14,024 nucleotides of DNA from JBFWQM01 sp050249455. GTDB lineage: Bacteria > Pseudomonadota > Alphaproteobacteria > MPNO01 > VGEU01. The DNA lies in NCBI GenBank assembly GCA_050249455.1, contig JBFWQM010000148.1, positions 1 to 14,024 on the forward strand. Reading direction: 5' to 3'. The notes below the pieces were generated by a model, which was not told the DNA's origin, did no database searches, and worked only from the letters and a program-made list of their open reading frames with translations. A program made the translations under genes and the position numbers. Shown here in pieces: positions 1-6,693 of this stretch (the first letter of the stretch is position 1; each line of letters begins with the position of its first letter).

Positions 1-260
1 ACCTCCGCCTCGTACCAGTACGGCCCCTCGGCGACCGGGCCGGTGCCGACCGCGAAGGTCGGCAGGTTGTCGAAGAAGAAGTTGTCCAGGTGGTCGTTGG
101 CGACGCACACCAGCACGTCGGGCTTGGCGCGCGCCAGCATCGCGCGCAGCTCGCCGAACGAGGCGAACAGCTCCGCCATGTCGGCCGGATCGGCCTGGTC
201 GCGGTTCCAGCAGATGCGCGGGTTGTGGGTGGACGCGATGACGGCGCAGATGCGTGCCAT
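1..260 (-). CDS. LigB-like class III extradiol dioxygenase catalytic subunit (partial, C-terminus outside window)
   Basis: Only the first 86 residues are in the window. They match the N-terminus of the LigB family (catalytic subunit of protocatechuate 4,5-dioxygenase and relatives), which cleaves catecholic rings with non-heme Fe(II). His12 lies in a STHNPRI context and His57 in VANDHLDNFFF, followed by LPTFAVGTG. The corresponding iron ligands in LigB are His12 and His61, so both N-terminal ligands are present. The ATG lies 12 nt after the upstream permease stop and is preceded by a weak purine-rich GGGAAA. It is the last visible gene of a five-gene minus-strand operon that also encodes a LigA-like partner (1111-1410). 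Family assignment is fairly secure. The substrate (protocatechuate, gallate or another catechol-like acid) cannot be told from this fragment. Confidence 0.8.
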   Translation of the reverse strand, partial: MARICAVIASTHNPRICWNRDQADPADMAELFASFGELRAMLARAKPDVLVCVANDHLDNFFFDNLPTFAVGTGPVAEGPYWYEAE

Positions 261-272
261 GGATGTTTCCCG

Positions 273-1100
273 TTACGACGAGGCGCCGTAGCGCCAGTGC
301 TCCATCCGCCGCTCGATCATCTTGAGCGCGGTCGAGATGCTGACGCCGATCACGCCGAAGCACAGGACGACGACGAAGTAGGGCGCCATCTGGAAGGTGT
401 TGCCGTAGACGGACAGGAGCCCGCCCAGGCCGCGCACCGCGGTGTAGAGCTCGGCCACCACGGTGTTGATCAGCCCGATCGCAGCGCCCAGCCGCAGCCC
501 GGCGACGATGTAGGTCGCGGCGCCCGGCAGCATGATCTTGCGGAAGATCTGGCTGTCGCGCGCGCCGGCCGACCGCGCCATCTCGATCAGCTCGCCGTCG
601 CTGTTCAGCACCCCGGCATAGGTGTTGATCAGGATCGGCATCACAGCGCCCAGGAAGACGATCGTCACCTTGGCCTCGAAGCCGAGGCCGAGGAAGATGA
701 TGATCAGCGGGATGAACGCGACCCTCGGGGTGGAGGTGAAGGCGTTGACGTAGATCTCCATCGTCGCGCCGAACACGCGGATGCCGCCCATCAGGAGGCC
801 GAGCGGGATGGCGACCAGCGCGCCGAGGAGATAGCCGGTCAGGTAGACCGACAGGCTGTCGCCCATCGCCGTCACCACCGTGCCGTCGCCGATCACCTTC
901 ACCGCCGCCTGCGCGGTCTGCCACGGCGTCGGCACGAAGTTGCGCCCGGCGAAGTAGGAGAGAACCCACCAGATCGCGATGAACACCGCCAGCGCGACCA
1001 GCCGCCAGGTGGTGATGTTGATCGCGCTCAGCCGCGGACCGATGCGCGGGCGGCGCTGCGCGACCGGGCGCGACGGGCGGGCGGGGACCGCGCTGGTCAC
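273..1100 (-). CDS. ABC transporter permease, TauC/SsuC/NitT type
   Basis: This 275-residue inner-membrane permease belongs to the BPD_transp_1 family used by taurine, sulfonate, nitrate and aromatic-acid importers. Hydrophobic segments lie near residues 34-50, 85-106, 127-141, 145-160, 196-215 and 240-257. The EAA-loop that docks the ATPase is recognisable at about 173-192 (EMARSAGA...IFRKIMLP). The start is GTG. It is preceded by GAGG eight bases upstream, which overlaps the stop of the LigA-like gene 10 nt away, and the next in-frame Met is near residue 79, so GTG is the likely start. No substrate-binding protein or ATPase is visible here, so they must lie beyond the left edge or elsewhere. 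Position between two dioxygenase subunit genes suggests import of the aromatic or organic acid that the operon degrades (inference). Confidence 0.9.
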   Translation of the reverse strand: MTSAVPARPSRPVAQRRPRIGPRLSAINITTWRLVALAVFIAIWWVLSYFAGRNFVPTPWQTAQAAVKVIGDGTVVTAMGDSLSVYLTGYLLGALVAIPLGLLMGGIRVFGATMEIYVNAFTSTPRVAFIPLIIIFLGLGFEAKVTIVFLGAVMPILINTYAGVLNSDGELIEMARSAGARDSQIFRKIMLPGAATYIVAGLRLGAAIGLINTVVAELYTAVRGLGGLLSVYGNTFQMAPYFVVVLCFGVIGVSISTALKMIERRMEHWRYGASS

Positions 1101-1110
1101 GGCGCGCGCC

Positions 1111-1410
1111 TCACGCCTTGTCGGGCTGGTAGTAGTCGTACCAGGCGTTCGGCACGCCCTGGATCTTCGGCACCACGTTCTCGATGTACCACTCGCGCGG
1201 GTTCAGCACCGCCGACAAATGGAACAGCAGCACCGGGTGCACGTGCAGCGACCACAGCTTCGGGAAGTCGCGGCTGGTCAGCGCCGCGCGCTCCTCCGCG
1301 CTCAGGTCGAAGCGGTCGAGCACGGCGAAGTCGCCGGCGCGGAACGCGATGGTGTTTTCGCGATGGATGTAGATCGTATGGATCGCGCGGTTGAGGTCGT
1401 AGGTCGACAT
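1111..1410 (-). CDS. LigA-like small subunit of extradiol dioxygenase
   Basis: This 99-residue soluble protein resembles the LigA/PCA-dioxygenase alpha subunit family, small all-helical proteins that cap the active site of a LigB partner. The visible family pattern is an N-terminal LNRAIHTIYIHRENTIAF segment, then LDRFDLSAEERAALTSRDF (residues 31-49) and a hydrophobic helix LWSLHVHPVLLFHLSAVL (52-69). The ATG at 1410 has GGGAG just upstream and starts 8 nt after the stop of the preceding HbpS-like gene; the frame extends further upstream but only antisense-like Arg-rich sequence is there. A LigB-like gene follows one gene later (1-260), supporting an alpha/beta enzyme pair split by the permease gene. 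It has no catalytic residues of its own in known relatives. Confidence 0.75.
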   Translation of the reverse strand: MSTYDLNRAIHTIYIHRENTIAFRAGDFAVLDRFDLSAEERAALTSRDFPKLWSLHVHPVLLFHLSAVLNPREWYIENVVPKIQGVPNAWYDYYQPDKA

Positions 1411-1418
1411 GGTCTCCC

Positions 1419-1835
1419 TCAGCGCTTGGCCGGCATCGCGCCGACCGCTTCCACGGTGGTGCGTGCGACCAGGTCGTCGGTGTCGGGCGACGCGCCGCCG
1501 ACCCCGATGGCGCCGACGCACTGGGCGCCGTCGAACAGCGGGTAGCCGCCCTTGTTCAAGGTGACGCCGCCGGGCAGCACGTCGGACAGGCTCTGTGCGA
1601 ACAGCGGCCGGCCCTCCCACTGCTCCATCAGCTGGGCGGTCGGCTTGCGGAAGGCGGCGGCCAGCCGCGCCTTGCCGGTCGCCATGTAGGGGCCGTGCCA
1701 GGCGTCGGGCTTGCCGCGCGCGACCAGGACGGGGTGGCCGGCGGCGTCGAGCACGGCGACGCTCACTTCGACGCCGTGCGCGCGCCCGATCTCCTTGGCG
1801 CGCTGCAGGATGACCAACGCCCGCTCGAAGTCCAT
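1419..1835 (-). CDS. HbpS/GlcG-like heme-binding family protein
   Basis: This 138-residue cytoplasmic protein has the DUF336 (HbpS/GlcG) fold throughout. Residues 24-40 (VSVAVLDAAGHPVLVAR), the MATGKARLAA helix (51-60), GGVTLNKGGYPLF (89-101) and the C-terminal GAIGVGGASPDTDDLVA (108-124) are family signatures. Length fits the usual 130-150 residues. Family members bind heme or accompany glycolate and aromatic catabolic genes, often with no defined enzymatic role. The ATG has an excellent GGAGG five bases upstream. It lies 32 nt after the amidohydrolase stop and 8 nt before the LigA-like start, so it is co-transcribed with the catabolic genes. No signal peptide is present. A direct catalytic role in the pathway is possible but unproven. 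Confidence 0.85.
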   Translation of the reverse strand: MDFERALVILQRAKEIGRAHGVEVSVAVLDAAGHPVLVARGKPDAWHGPYMATGKARLAAAFRKPTAQLMEQWEGRPLFAQSLSDVLPGGVTLNKGGYPLFDGAQCVGAIGVGGASPDTDDLVARTTVEAVGAMPAKR

Positions 1836-1867
1836 CGTCGCCTCCGCGCCGGCCCCGGGCCCTGCGG

Positions 1868-3052
1868 TCAGATCATCCGCAGGTAGCGATCGGCGTTGCC
1901 GCCGAGCAGCTTCTTCATCGCATCGTCGCCGATTTCGGATTTCCACGCGATCACGTTGTCGACCGAGTTCGGCCAGTCGCATTCCGGATGCGGGAAGTCC
2001 GACGCATACATCAGGCAGCCGTCGCCCAGGATGTCGTTGACCGCCTTCGTCATCTTCGGCCCCTCGTGCGCCTCGATGGCGCAGAACACGCGGCCCATTC
2101 GCGCGTAGTCGCTCGGCAGGTGCTTGAGCGCGCGCACCGATCCCTTGACGTAGTGGACCTGGCTGTCGAGGCGAAGCAGCCAGTACGGCAGCCAGCCGTG
2201 CCCGGTCTCCGAGAAGCCGATCTTGATGTTCGGATAGCGGTCCAGGATGCCGCCGGCGATGACGTAGGCGAGCAGGCGCTGCGCCCCCCACGGGTGCGCC
2301 GCGGTGCGCGCGATCGCGCTGTTGCCCCAGATGTCGCGGTAGCCGGGGAAATAGGGCGGCTCGTAGAAGAAGCTGTGGTGCATGATCGGCAGGCCGAGCT
2401 CGTTCATCGCCTCCCAGATCGGGTTCAGGTCGGGGTCGTCGATCGGCACGCCTTCGGGCAGCGCCGGCCACACGCACGACACCCACTTCTCCTTGCCCCA
2501 GCGGCGGATCTCGCCAACCGCGTGCTCCACGTCGGCGCCGGAGGCGAGGATCAGGCCCTTCAGCCGGTTCGGGTCGGGGCTGCAGAAATCGGCCATGTAC
2601 TGGTGATACGCGGCGTAGAGCCCGGTGGTCAGCGCCGGGTCGAGCGCGCTGGAGCCAGGCGCCCAGGTGCCGGGGATCAGGACGTTGACGTCCACCCCCT
2701 CCTTGTCCATGTCCTCCAGCCGCCCGGTGGAATTGTCGTGCTGGATGCGCTCGTGCGGGGTGGCCTTGGCGATGTTCTGCACCCGGCCTTCCAGCGCGCC
2801 GGCGCCGCCGCCCTCCACCTTCTCCGTCACGGCTTTCTCGCCGGCGATGCGGCTGTAGGGGATCGGCTTGATCTTGAGCGTCGTCCACGGCTCCGCAGGA
2901 TGACCGCGGCCGGGCGGCGAGCGCATGGTGCGGATATAGGGGGTCAGCTCCTCCCACCGCGCCTTCAGCGCGTTGCCGGCATATCGGTGCAGCACCTCCA
3001 GCGACGGCGTGACATGGGTATCGACGTCGATGACCCGGAACCCGTTGCGCAT
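1868..3052 (-). CDS. Amidohydrolase-2 family metal-dependent hydrolase/decarboxylase
   Basis: This 394-residue TIM-barrel protein belongs to amidohydrolase family 2, the ACMSD/resorcylate decarboxylase/oxalomesaconate-hydratase-like group. The first strand carries Asp11-Thr-His13 (VIDVDTHVTP), a D-x-H variant of the usual H-x-H. Further landmarks are MHHSFF (His225/226), the family signature SETGHGWLPYWLLRLD (281-296) and YASDFPHPECDWP with the catalytic-type Asp352. The ATG at 3052 is preceded by GGAGAG at good spacing; the longer reading frame to 3133 would run into the promoter/operator region, so it was rejected. It is the first gene of the minus-strand operon and faces the LysR gene. In related clusters such enzymes hydrolyse or decarboxylate products of ring cleavage, or the ring acid itself. 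The reaction here cannot be specified. Confidence 0.88.
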   Translation of the reverse strand: MRNGFRVIDVDTHVTPSLEVLHRYAGNALKARWEELTPYIRTMRSPPGRGHPAEPWTTLKIKPIPYSRIAGEKAVTEKVEGGGAGALEGRVQNIAKATPHERIQHDNSTGRLEDMDKEGVDVNVLIPGTWAPGSSALDPALTTGLYAAYHQYMADFCSPDPNRLKGLILASGADVEHAVGEIRRWGKEKWVSCVWPALPEGVPIDDPDLNPIWEAMNELGLPIMHHSFFYEPPYFPGYRDIWGNSAIARTAAHPWGAQRLLAYVIAGGILDRYPNIKIGFSETGHGWLPYWLLRLDSQVHYVKGSVRALKHLPSDYARMGRVFCAIEAHEGPKMTKAVNDILGDGCLMYASDFPHPECDWPNSVDNVIAWKSEIGDDAMKKLLGGNADRYLRMI

Positions 3053-3119
3053 CGTGCTCTCCGGCAAATGGAACGCGCGACACGCTAGAATTGCGGAAAA
3101 TCCGAATCCAAGAGTATTT

Positions 3120-3150
3120 TCGAATGCTTCCATAGGCTGTACCTATTCGA
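3120..3150. promoter_or_regulatory. LysR-type operator in divergent intergenic region (T-N11-A dyad plus overlapping dyad)
   Basis: The 144-nt spacer between the divergent amidohydrolase and LysR genes contains ATAGG-CTGTA-CCTAT (3132-3146), a perfect 5-bp dyad that fulfils the T-N11-A rule of LysR-type operators (T3133, A3145). A second perfect 6-bp dyad, TCGAAT (3120-3125) and ATTCGA (3145-3150), overlaps it with a different centre. Location and architecture fit the binding site of the adjacent LysR protein. Possible weak sigma70-like elements are TTGCGG-N18-TATTTT on the plus strand (3091-3120) for the LysR gene and TTGGAT-N16-TCTAGC on the minus strand for the operon; these are poor matches and only suggestive. 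Confidence 0.6.
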
Positions 3151-3196
3151 CGCCGCTCCTACCCAGGAAGGCCGCCTGAAAGGCGGGCACCGAGGC

Positions 3197-4114
3197 ATGA
3201 ACGATCGGCAATTACGATACGCGCTGGCCGTGTGGCGCGAGCGCAGCTTCAGCCGGGCGGCCGAGAAGCTGGGCATCGCGCAGCCCTCGCTCAGCGAGCA
3301 GATCCGCCTGCTGGAGGACGAGATCGGCTTCGACCTGTTCATCCGCTCCAGCCGCGGGGTGGAGGCCTCGACCAACGGCCGCACCTTCCTGCACGACGCG
3401 GCGGAGGTGCTGACCGGCATGGCGGCGCTGGGCGAGCTGGCGCGCGACCTGCGCGGCGCGCCGGGCTTCACGCTCCGACTCGGCATCGGGTCGGGGATCG
3501 CGCAGGCGATGGTGCCGGCGGTAGTGCAGGCGCTCGCCGCCGCCCCGGTGCGGCCGCGGCTCGACCTCATCACGGCGACGACGCGGCGCGTGCAGCGGCT
3601 GGTCGACCAGCAGCGCCTCGACGCCGGCCTCCTGATCGGCGGCGACCCGCGCAGCATGCCGCCCGACCTGGTGCGCCGGCCGTTCGCGACGACCGACGTG
3701 GTCGCCGTCGCGCCGCGGGGCCATGCGCTGGCGGCGGAGGCGGCGCCGGTCGGCCTCGCGGCCTGCGCCCGCCACCCGCTGATCCTCGCCGAGACCCGGA
3801 TCGGCTACGGCCAAAGCGTGTTGTCGCTGTTCGCCGCGCAGGGCCTCAGCCCCGACGTCGTCGCGGTGTGCGACGACATCGAGACGGTGAAGCTGATGGT
3901 GCTGTCCGGCGCCGGCGTCGCGCTTGTGCCGCGACTCGCCGCGGCGGTCGAGATCGACGCGGGCCGCCTGGTCGCCCTCGGCCTGCGCCCGGCGCAGACG
4001 CTGTCGCTGCTTCTGGTCCGCCGCCCGGAGCCGCTGCCGACCCGGGTGGAGCAGTGCGTCGCGCTGCTGGCCGAGGCACTGGCGGTGACGGAGGGGGCGG
4101 ACGCCGAGGCGTAG
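3197..4114 (+). CDS. LysR-family transcriptional regulator
   Basis: This 305-residue regulator has an N-terminal winged helix-turn-helix (residues 1-60) with the LysR signature FSRAAEKLGIAQPSLSEQIRLLEDEIGFDLF, followed by a two-lobed effector-binding domain (about 90-300) containing RPRLDLITATTRRVQRLVDQ, LDAGLLIGG and DIETVKLMVLSGAGVALVP. Length is normal for the family. It is divergent from the amidohydrolase-dioxygenase operon, and the intergenic region carries a T-N11-A dyad, so it is the probable effector-responsive regulator of that operon and of itself. The effector is probably the imported acid or a pathway intermediate (inference). The start has a modest GAGG-type ribosome binding site. 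The downstream end faces a convergent operon across a palindromic repeat. Confidence 0.93.
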   Translation: MNDRQLRYALAVWRERSFSRAAEKLGIAQPSLSEQIRLLEDEIGFDLFIRSSRGVEASTNGRTFLHDAAEVLTGMAALGELARDLRGAPGFTLRLGIGSGIAQAMVPAVVQALAAAPVRPRLDLITATTRRVQRLVDQQRLDAGLLIGGDPRSMPPDLVRRPFATTDVVAVAPRGHALAAEAAPVGLAACARHPLILAETRIGYGQSVLSLFAAQGLSPDVVAVCDDIETVKLMVLSGAGVALVPRLAAAVEIDAGRLVALGLRPAQTLSLLLVRRPEPLPTRVEQCVALLAEALAVTEGADAEA

Positions 4115-4120
4115 TTTTTC

Positions 4121-4221
4121 TTGTTTGTCGTCCTCCGGCTTGACCGGAGGACCCATCTAGCCGCGCTGCGGTGCGCACCGACATGGGTGCTCCGGTCAAG
4201 CCGGAGGACGACGACAAACAA
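4121..4221. repeat. Nested palindromic intergenic repeat (REP-like, about 101 nt)
   Basis: The spacer between two convergent genes is mostly one long inverted repeat. TTGTTTGTC (4121-4129) pairs with GACAAACAA (4213-4221), and the arms then continue with the CTCCGGCTTGACCGGAG block in both orientations, ending in ACCCAT/ATGGGT around a roughly 26-nt centre. The only differences between arms are a 3-nt GTC duplication in the right arm and a few single-base changes. Each arm also folds on itself: GTCCTCCGG-cttga-CCGGAGGAC (9-bp stem) on the left and CTCCGG-tcaag-CCGGAG on the right. Similar tandem-hairpin palindromes are scattered between genes in many Alphaproteobacteria. The flanks give T-tracts before and A-tracts after the element, so it is not a classical intrinsic terminator, although it could still block convergent transcription. 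Confidence 0.85.
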
Positions 4222-4258
4222 AAGAAACGAAGACGTCGACGACCGAAGGTAAGGGCGA

Positions 4259-5308
4259 TCACCCCAATGTCGGATCCAGGATGATCTTGCCGCTGCCCGG
4301 GTTGGTCTCGGTCATGCGGTGGGCGTCGGCGGCCTGGCTCAGCGGCAGGATGCGTTCGTAGCGCACCTTGATCTGACCCTTCGCGACGGCGGCGAAGCAG
4401 TCGGGGATGTCCTCGCGCCGCGCGCCGGGCTGGCCCATGATGGTCAGGCGGCGGTCGTAGACGTGGAAGAAGTTGACCGGCACGACCGGCCCGCCATGCG
4501 CGCCGGCAGTGACGACGCGGCCGTCGCGCGCCACCGAATCGATCGCCTTCGACAGGGTCGCCGGGTTGGCGATGTTGTCGTAGAGCAGGTCGACGCCGCG
4601 CCCGCCGGTGATGCGGCGAACCTCCGCCTCAAGGTCGTGGGTGTTGTAGTTGATGCCGTGGTCAGCGCCGAGCGACAGGCCGATCGCGACCCGGTCGTCG
4701 GATCCGGCCGCGCAGATTACCCGGGCGCCGACGATGTTCTTGGCGATCTGGATGCCGATGCTGCCCAGGTTGCCGGCGGCGCCCATGATCAGCACCCAGT
4801 CCGAGGCCTTGGCCTTGCCCAGGTTGATGAGAAGGTTCCAGGCGGTCGGCACGTGGCGCATCGCGACCGCCGCATCGGCGAACGACACGCCGTTGGGGAT
4901 GCGCGACACCCAGCACGCCGGCACCGCGACCAGGTCGGCGTCGCCGCCGGGGCGGCGGACGCCCATCATGCCCATGTCGCCGCAATCCTTGCCGGCGCGG
5001 CCGGGGCAATCGGCGCAGGTGTGGAGCGGCATGGTGCCGGCGGTCGCGACGTGCTCGCCGATGCGGAAGCCGGAGACGCCGGGGCCCAGCGCGCGCACCG
5101 TGCCGGTCGCATCGACGCCGGGGATCAGCGGCAGCACGATGCCGCGGTGGTGCTGCGTCCCGGCGCGCACCCCGCAGTCGAGCACGCGGTTGATGGTGGT
5201 GGCGTGGACGGCGATCAGCACCTCGCCCGGCGCCGGCGTCGGGTCGGGCACCTCCTCGTAGCGCAGCACCTCGGGCGGGCCGAACTCCCGGATCACGATC
5301 GCTTTCAT
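4259..5308 (-). CDS. MDR-superfamily zinc-type alcohol dehydrogenase/quinone oxidoreductase
   Basis: This 349-residue medium-chain dehydrogenase/reductase has an N-terminal GroES-like domain (about 1-130), then a Rossmann NAD(P)-binding domain with GAAGNLGSIGIQIAK (176-190) and LGADHGINY (213-221). Cys45 is in the position of the first catalytic-zinc ligand, but the GHE motif is replaced by PGVDATG (63-69), as in quinone oxidoreductase-like members. A cysteine cluster C98-x2-C101-x7-C109 resembles an incomplete structural-zinc loop with one Cys missing. The ATG at 5308 was chosen because the N-terminus MKAIVIREFGPPEVL is canonical; it lies 16 nt after the VOC gene stop, so the two form an operon. 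It probably oxidises or reduces an alcohol, aldehyde or enone. The substrate is unknown. Confidence 0.88.
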   Translation of the reverse strand: MKAIVIREFGPPEVLRYEEVPDPTPAPGEVLIAVHATTINRVLDCGVRAGTQHHRGIVLPLIPGVDATGTVRALGPGVSGFRIGEHVATAGTMPLHTCADCPGRAGKDCGDMGMMGVRRPGGDADLVAVPACWVSRIPNGVSFADAAVAMRHVPTAWNLLINLGKAKASDWVLIMGAAGNLGSIGIQIAKNIVGARVICAAGSDDRVAIGLSLGADHGINYNTHDLEAEVRRITGGRGVDLLYDNIANPATLSKAIDSVARDGRVVTAGAHGGPVVPVNFFHVYDRRLTIMGQPGARREDIPDCFAAVAKGQIKVRYERILPLSQAADAHRMTETNPGSGKIILDPTLG

Positions 5309-5324
5309 CGCTTCAGCCCCCCAC

Positions 5325-6596
5325 TCAGCCCCACGGCCCGAGATAGGGCTCGCCGATGAACGAGTCGGGCTCGTAGTCGATCGCCAGCGGCCACGGCGGC
5401 GGCGCCGGCGTGCGGCGCGCCGCGCCCTGGCGCGGCCGGCCGTCGAAGCCGACCTGCTCGATCGCGTGGTAGAGCTGGACGCGGTGGCCGTCGGGATCGA
5501 CTGCATCGAAGGCATAATCGACGCCGGGGAACAGCTCCGGCGGCAGCTCGGCGAAGCGCACGCCGTTGGCGGCCAGGAAGTCGCGCGCGTCGCGCAGCTG
5601 CTGGTAGTTGGCGAGCTGCAGCCCGAAGTTCAGGCACGTCGTGTTGTCGGGCAGGCCGAGCAGCGCCCGCAGCGCCAGCGGGTACAGCGCCAGCACGTGA
5701 TGCTCGCCCGCCGTGCGCAGGAAGGCGCAGGTGTGGCCGCGGTAGTCGATGGTCTCGGTCAGGGTGAAGCCCATCGTCTCGGTGTAGAACTTGAGCGCCG
5801 CCGCCATGTCGGCGACGAACAGGCGCACCGGCCCGATGCGCACGATCTTGAACGGGCGCGGCAGCATCTGGCCCTGCACGTCGTAGCGGGCGGGCGGCCG
5901 CTGGGTATGGCGGAAGCCGTCGGTCACCTGCGTGCCGCCGCGCAGCGCCTCCTCGACCTCGTCGAACTCCGCCATCTGCGGCAGCGGCGGCGCGGCCTGG
6001 AACGCGCGCGAATACATGTTGCGCGGCTTCGAATGCCCGTTCCAGCCGATTTGCTCCATGCCCCAGTAGAGCTCCATCGGGTGGCCGTCGGGGTCGCTGA
6101 AATAGGTGTGCCAGTTCGACCCCGGCATGTCTCGGCCGGTGCGCAGCATCGCCTGGCCGGTCGCGGTCAGCCAGCGCGCGGCGTCGCCCACCTCGCCCAG
6201 GCTGCCGACCTGCCAGGTGACCTGGTTGACGGTGACGCCGGGCCGCCAGCGGCCGGGCGGGTCGGCGACCTCGCGCAAATGGCGCGAGAACAGGACGAAG
6301 GCGTGGTGGTCGGTGCCGTAGCGGGTGAAGCAGCCCCAGGACGAGCCACCGGTCGCCTGCAGCCGCGCGATCTGCTCCGGGTTCAGCCGGAACTCGTAGG
6401 ACCGCGCGTCGGAGATGTCGAAGCCCAGCAAGTCGGTGTAGAAGCGCACCGCGTCGTCGTAGTTGTAGACGTTGAAGCCGAAATGGCCGAGCCGGCGGAT
6501 GCGGAACGGGCGGTCCAGCTTCATGCCGCCGACGATGAACTTGCCGTCCTCGGTCGGCCGCGCGTACTGCGTGCCGGTCGGCGGTTGGTCCAACAT
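5325..6596 (-). CDS. Two-domain VOC protein, extradiol-dioxygenase-like
   Basis: This 423-residue cytoplasmic protein has two vicinal-oxygen-chelate domains (about 30-185 and 248-385) and a Pro-rich tail. Domain 1 retains likely metal-site residues: His38 (RLGHFGFNV), the His97-His98 pair (DHHAFVLF) and Glu175 (HPMELYWG), with Gln125 (VNQVTWQV) where classical extradiol enzymes have the second His. In domain 2 the equivalents are Pro256, Phe324 and Gln374, although the HH pair (299-300) remains, so it appears metal-free. Overall size and the HH motif recall catechol 2,3-dioxygenases, but ring cleavage is not proven and another VOC activity is possible. It is the first gene of an operon with the MDR oxidoreductase and is divergent from an esterase-like hydrolase. 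Confidence 0.82.
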   Translation of the reverse strand: MLDQPPTGTQYARPTEDGKFIVGGMKLDRPFRIRRLGHFGFNVYNYDDAVRFYTDLLGFDISDARSYEFRLNPEQIARLQATGGSSWGCFTRYGTDHHAFVLFSRHLREVADPPGRWRPGVTVNQVTWQVGSLGEVGDAARWLTATGQAMLRTGRDMPGSNWHTYFSDPDGHPMELYWGMEQIGWNGHSKPRNMYSRAFQAAPPLPQMAEFDEVEEALRGGTQVTDGFRHTQRPPARYDVQGQMLPRPFKIVRIGPVRLFVADMAAALKFYTETMGFTLTETIDYRGHTCAFLRTAGEHHVLALYPLALRALLGLPDNTTCLNFGLQLANYQQLRDARDFLAANGVRFAELPPELFPGVDYAFDAVDPDGHRVQLYHAIEQVGFDGRPRQGAARRTPAPPPWPLAIDYEPDSFIGEPYLGPWG

Positions 6597-6693
6597 CTCT
6601 TTTGTCCCCAGACGTTCTTTCGTGCGAGTCTTAGCGCAAATCCGCAGCCGTTCCTAGCAGCGGGCGGAAGACCAGAAGGGGGGAGCGCAAGAG

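Noticed and set aside
90..1394. A 434-codon plus-strand open frame opposite the permease and LigA-like genes
   Set aside because: Composition is typical of a GC-rich shadow frame; the minus-strand permease and LigA-like proteins have clear family motifs.
1836..3083. The upstream extension of the HbpS-like reading frame
   Set aside because: It overlaps the amidohydrolase in another frame, is Arg/Pro-rich and lacks motifs; the internal ATG at 1835 has a perfect GGAGG site.
4121..4221. The large palindrome as a classical bidirectional intrinsic terminator
   Set aside because: T-rich sequence precedes the stem and A-rich sequence follows it on each strand, the opposite of a normal terminator; it fits a dispersed repeat better.
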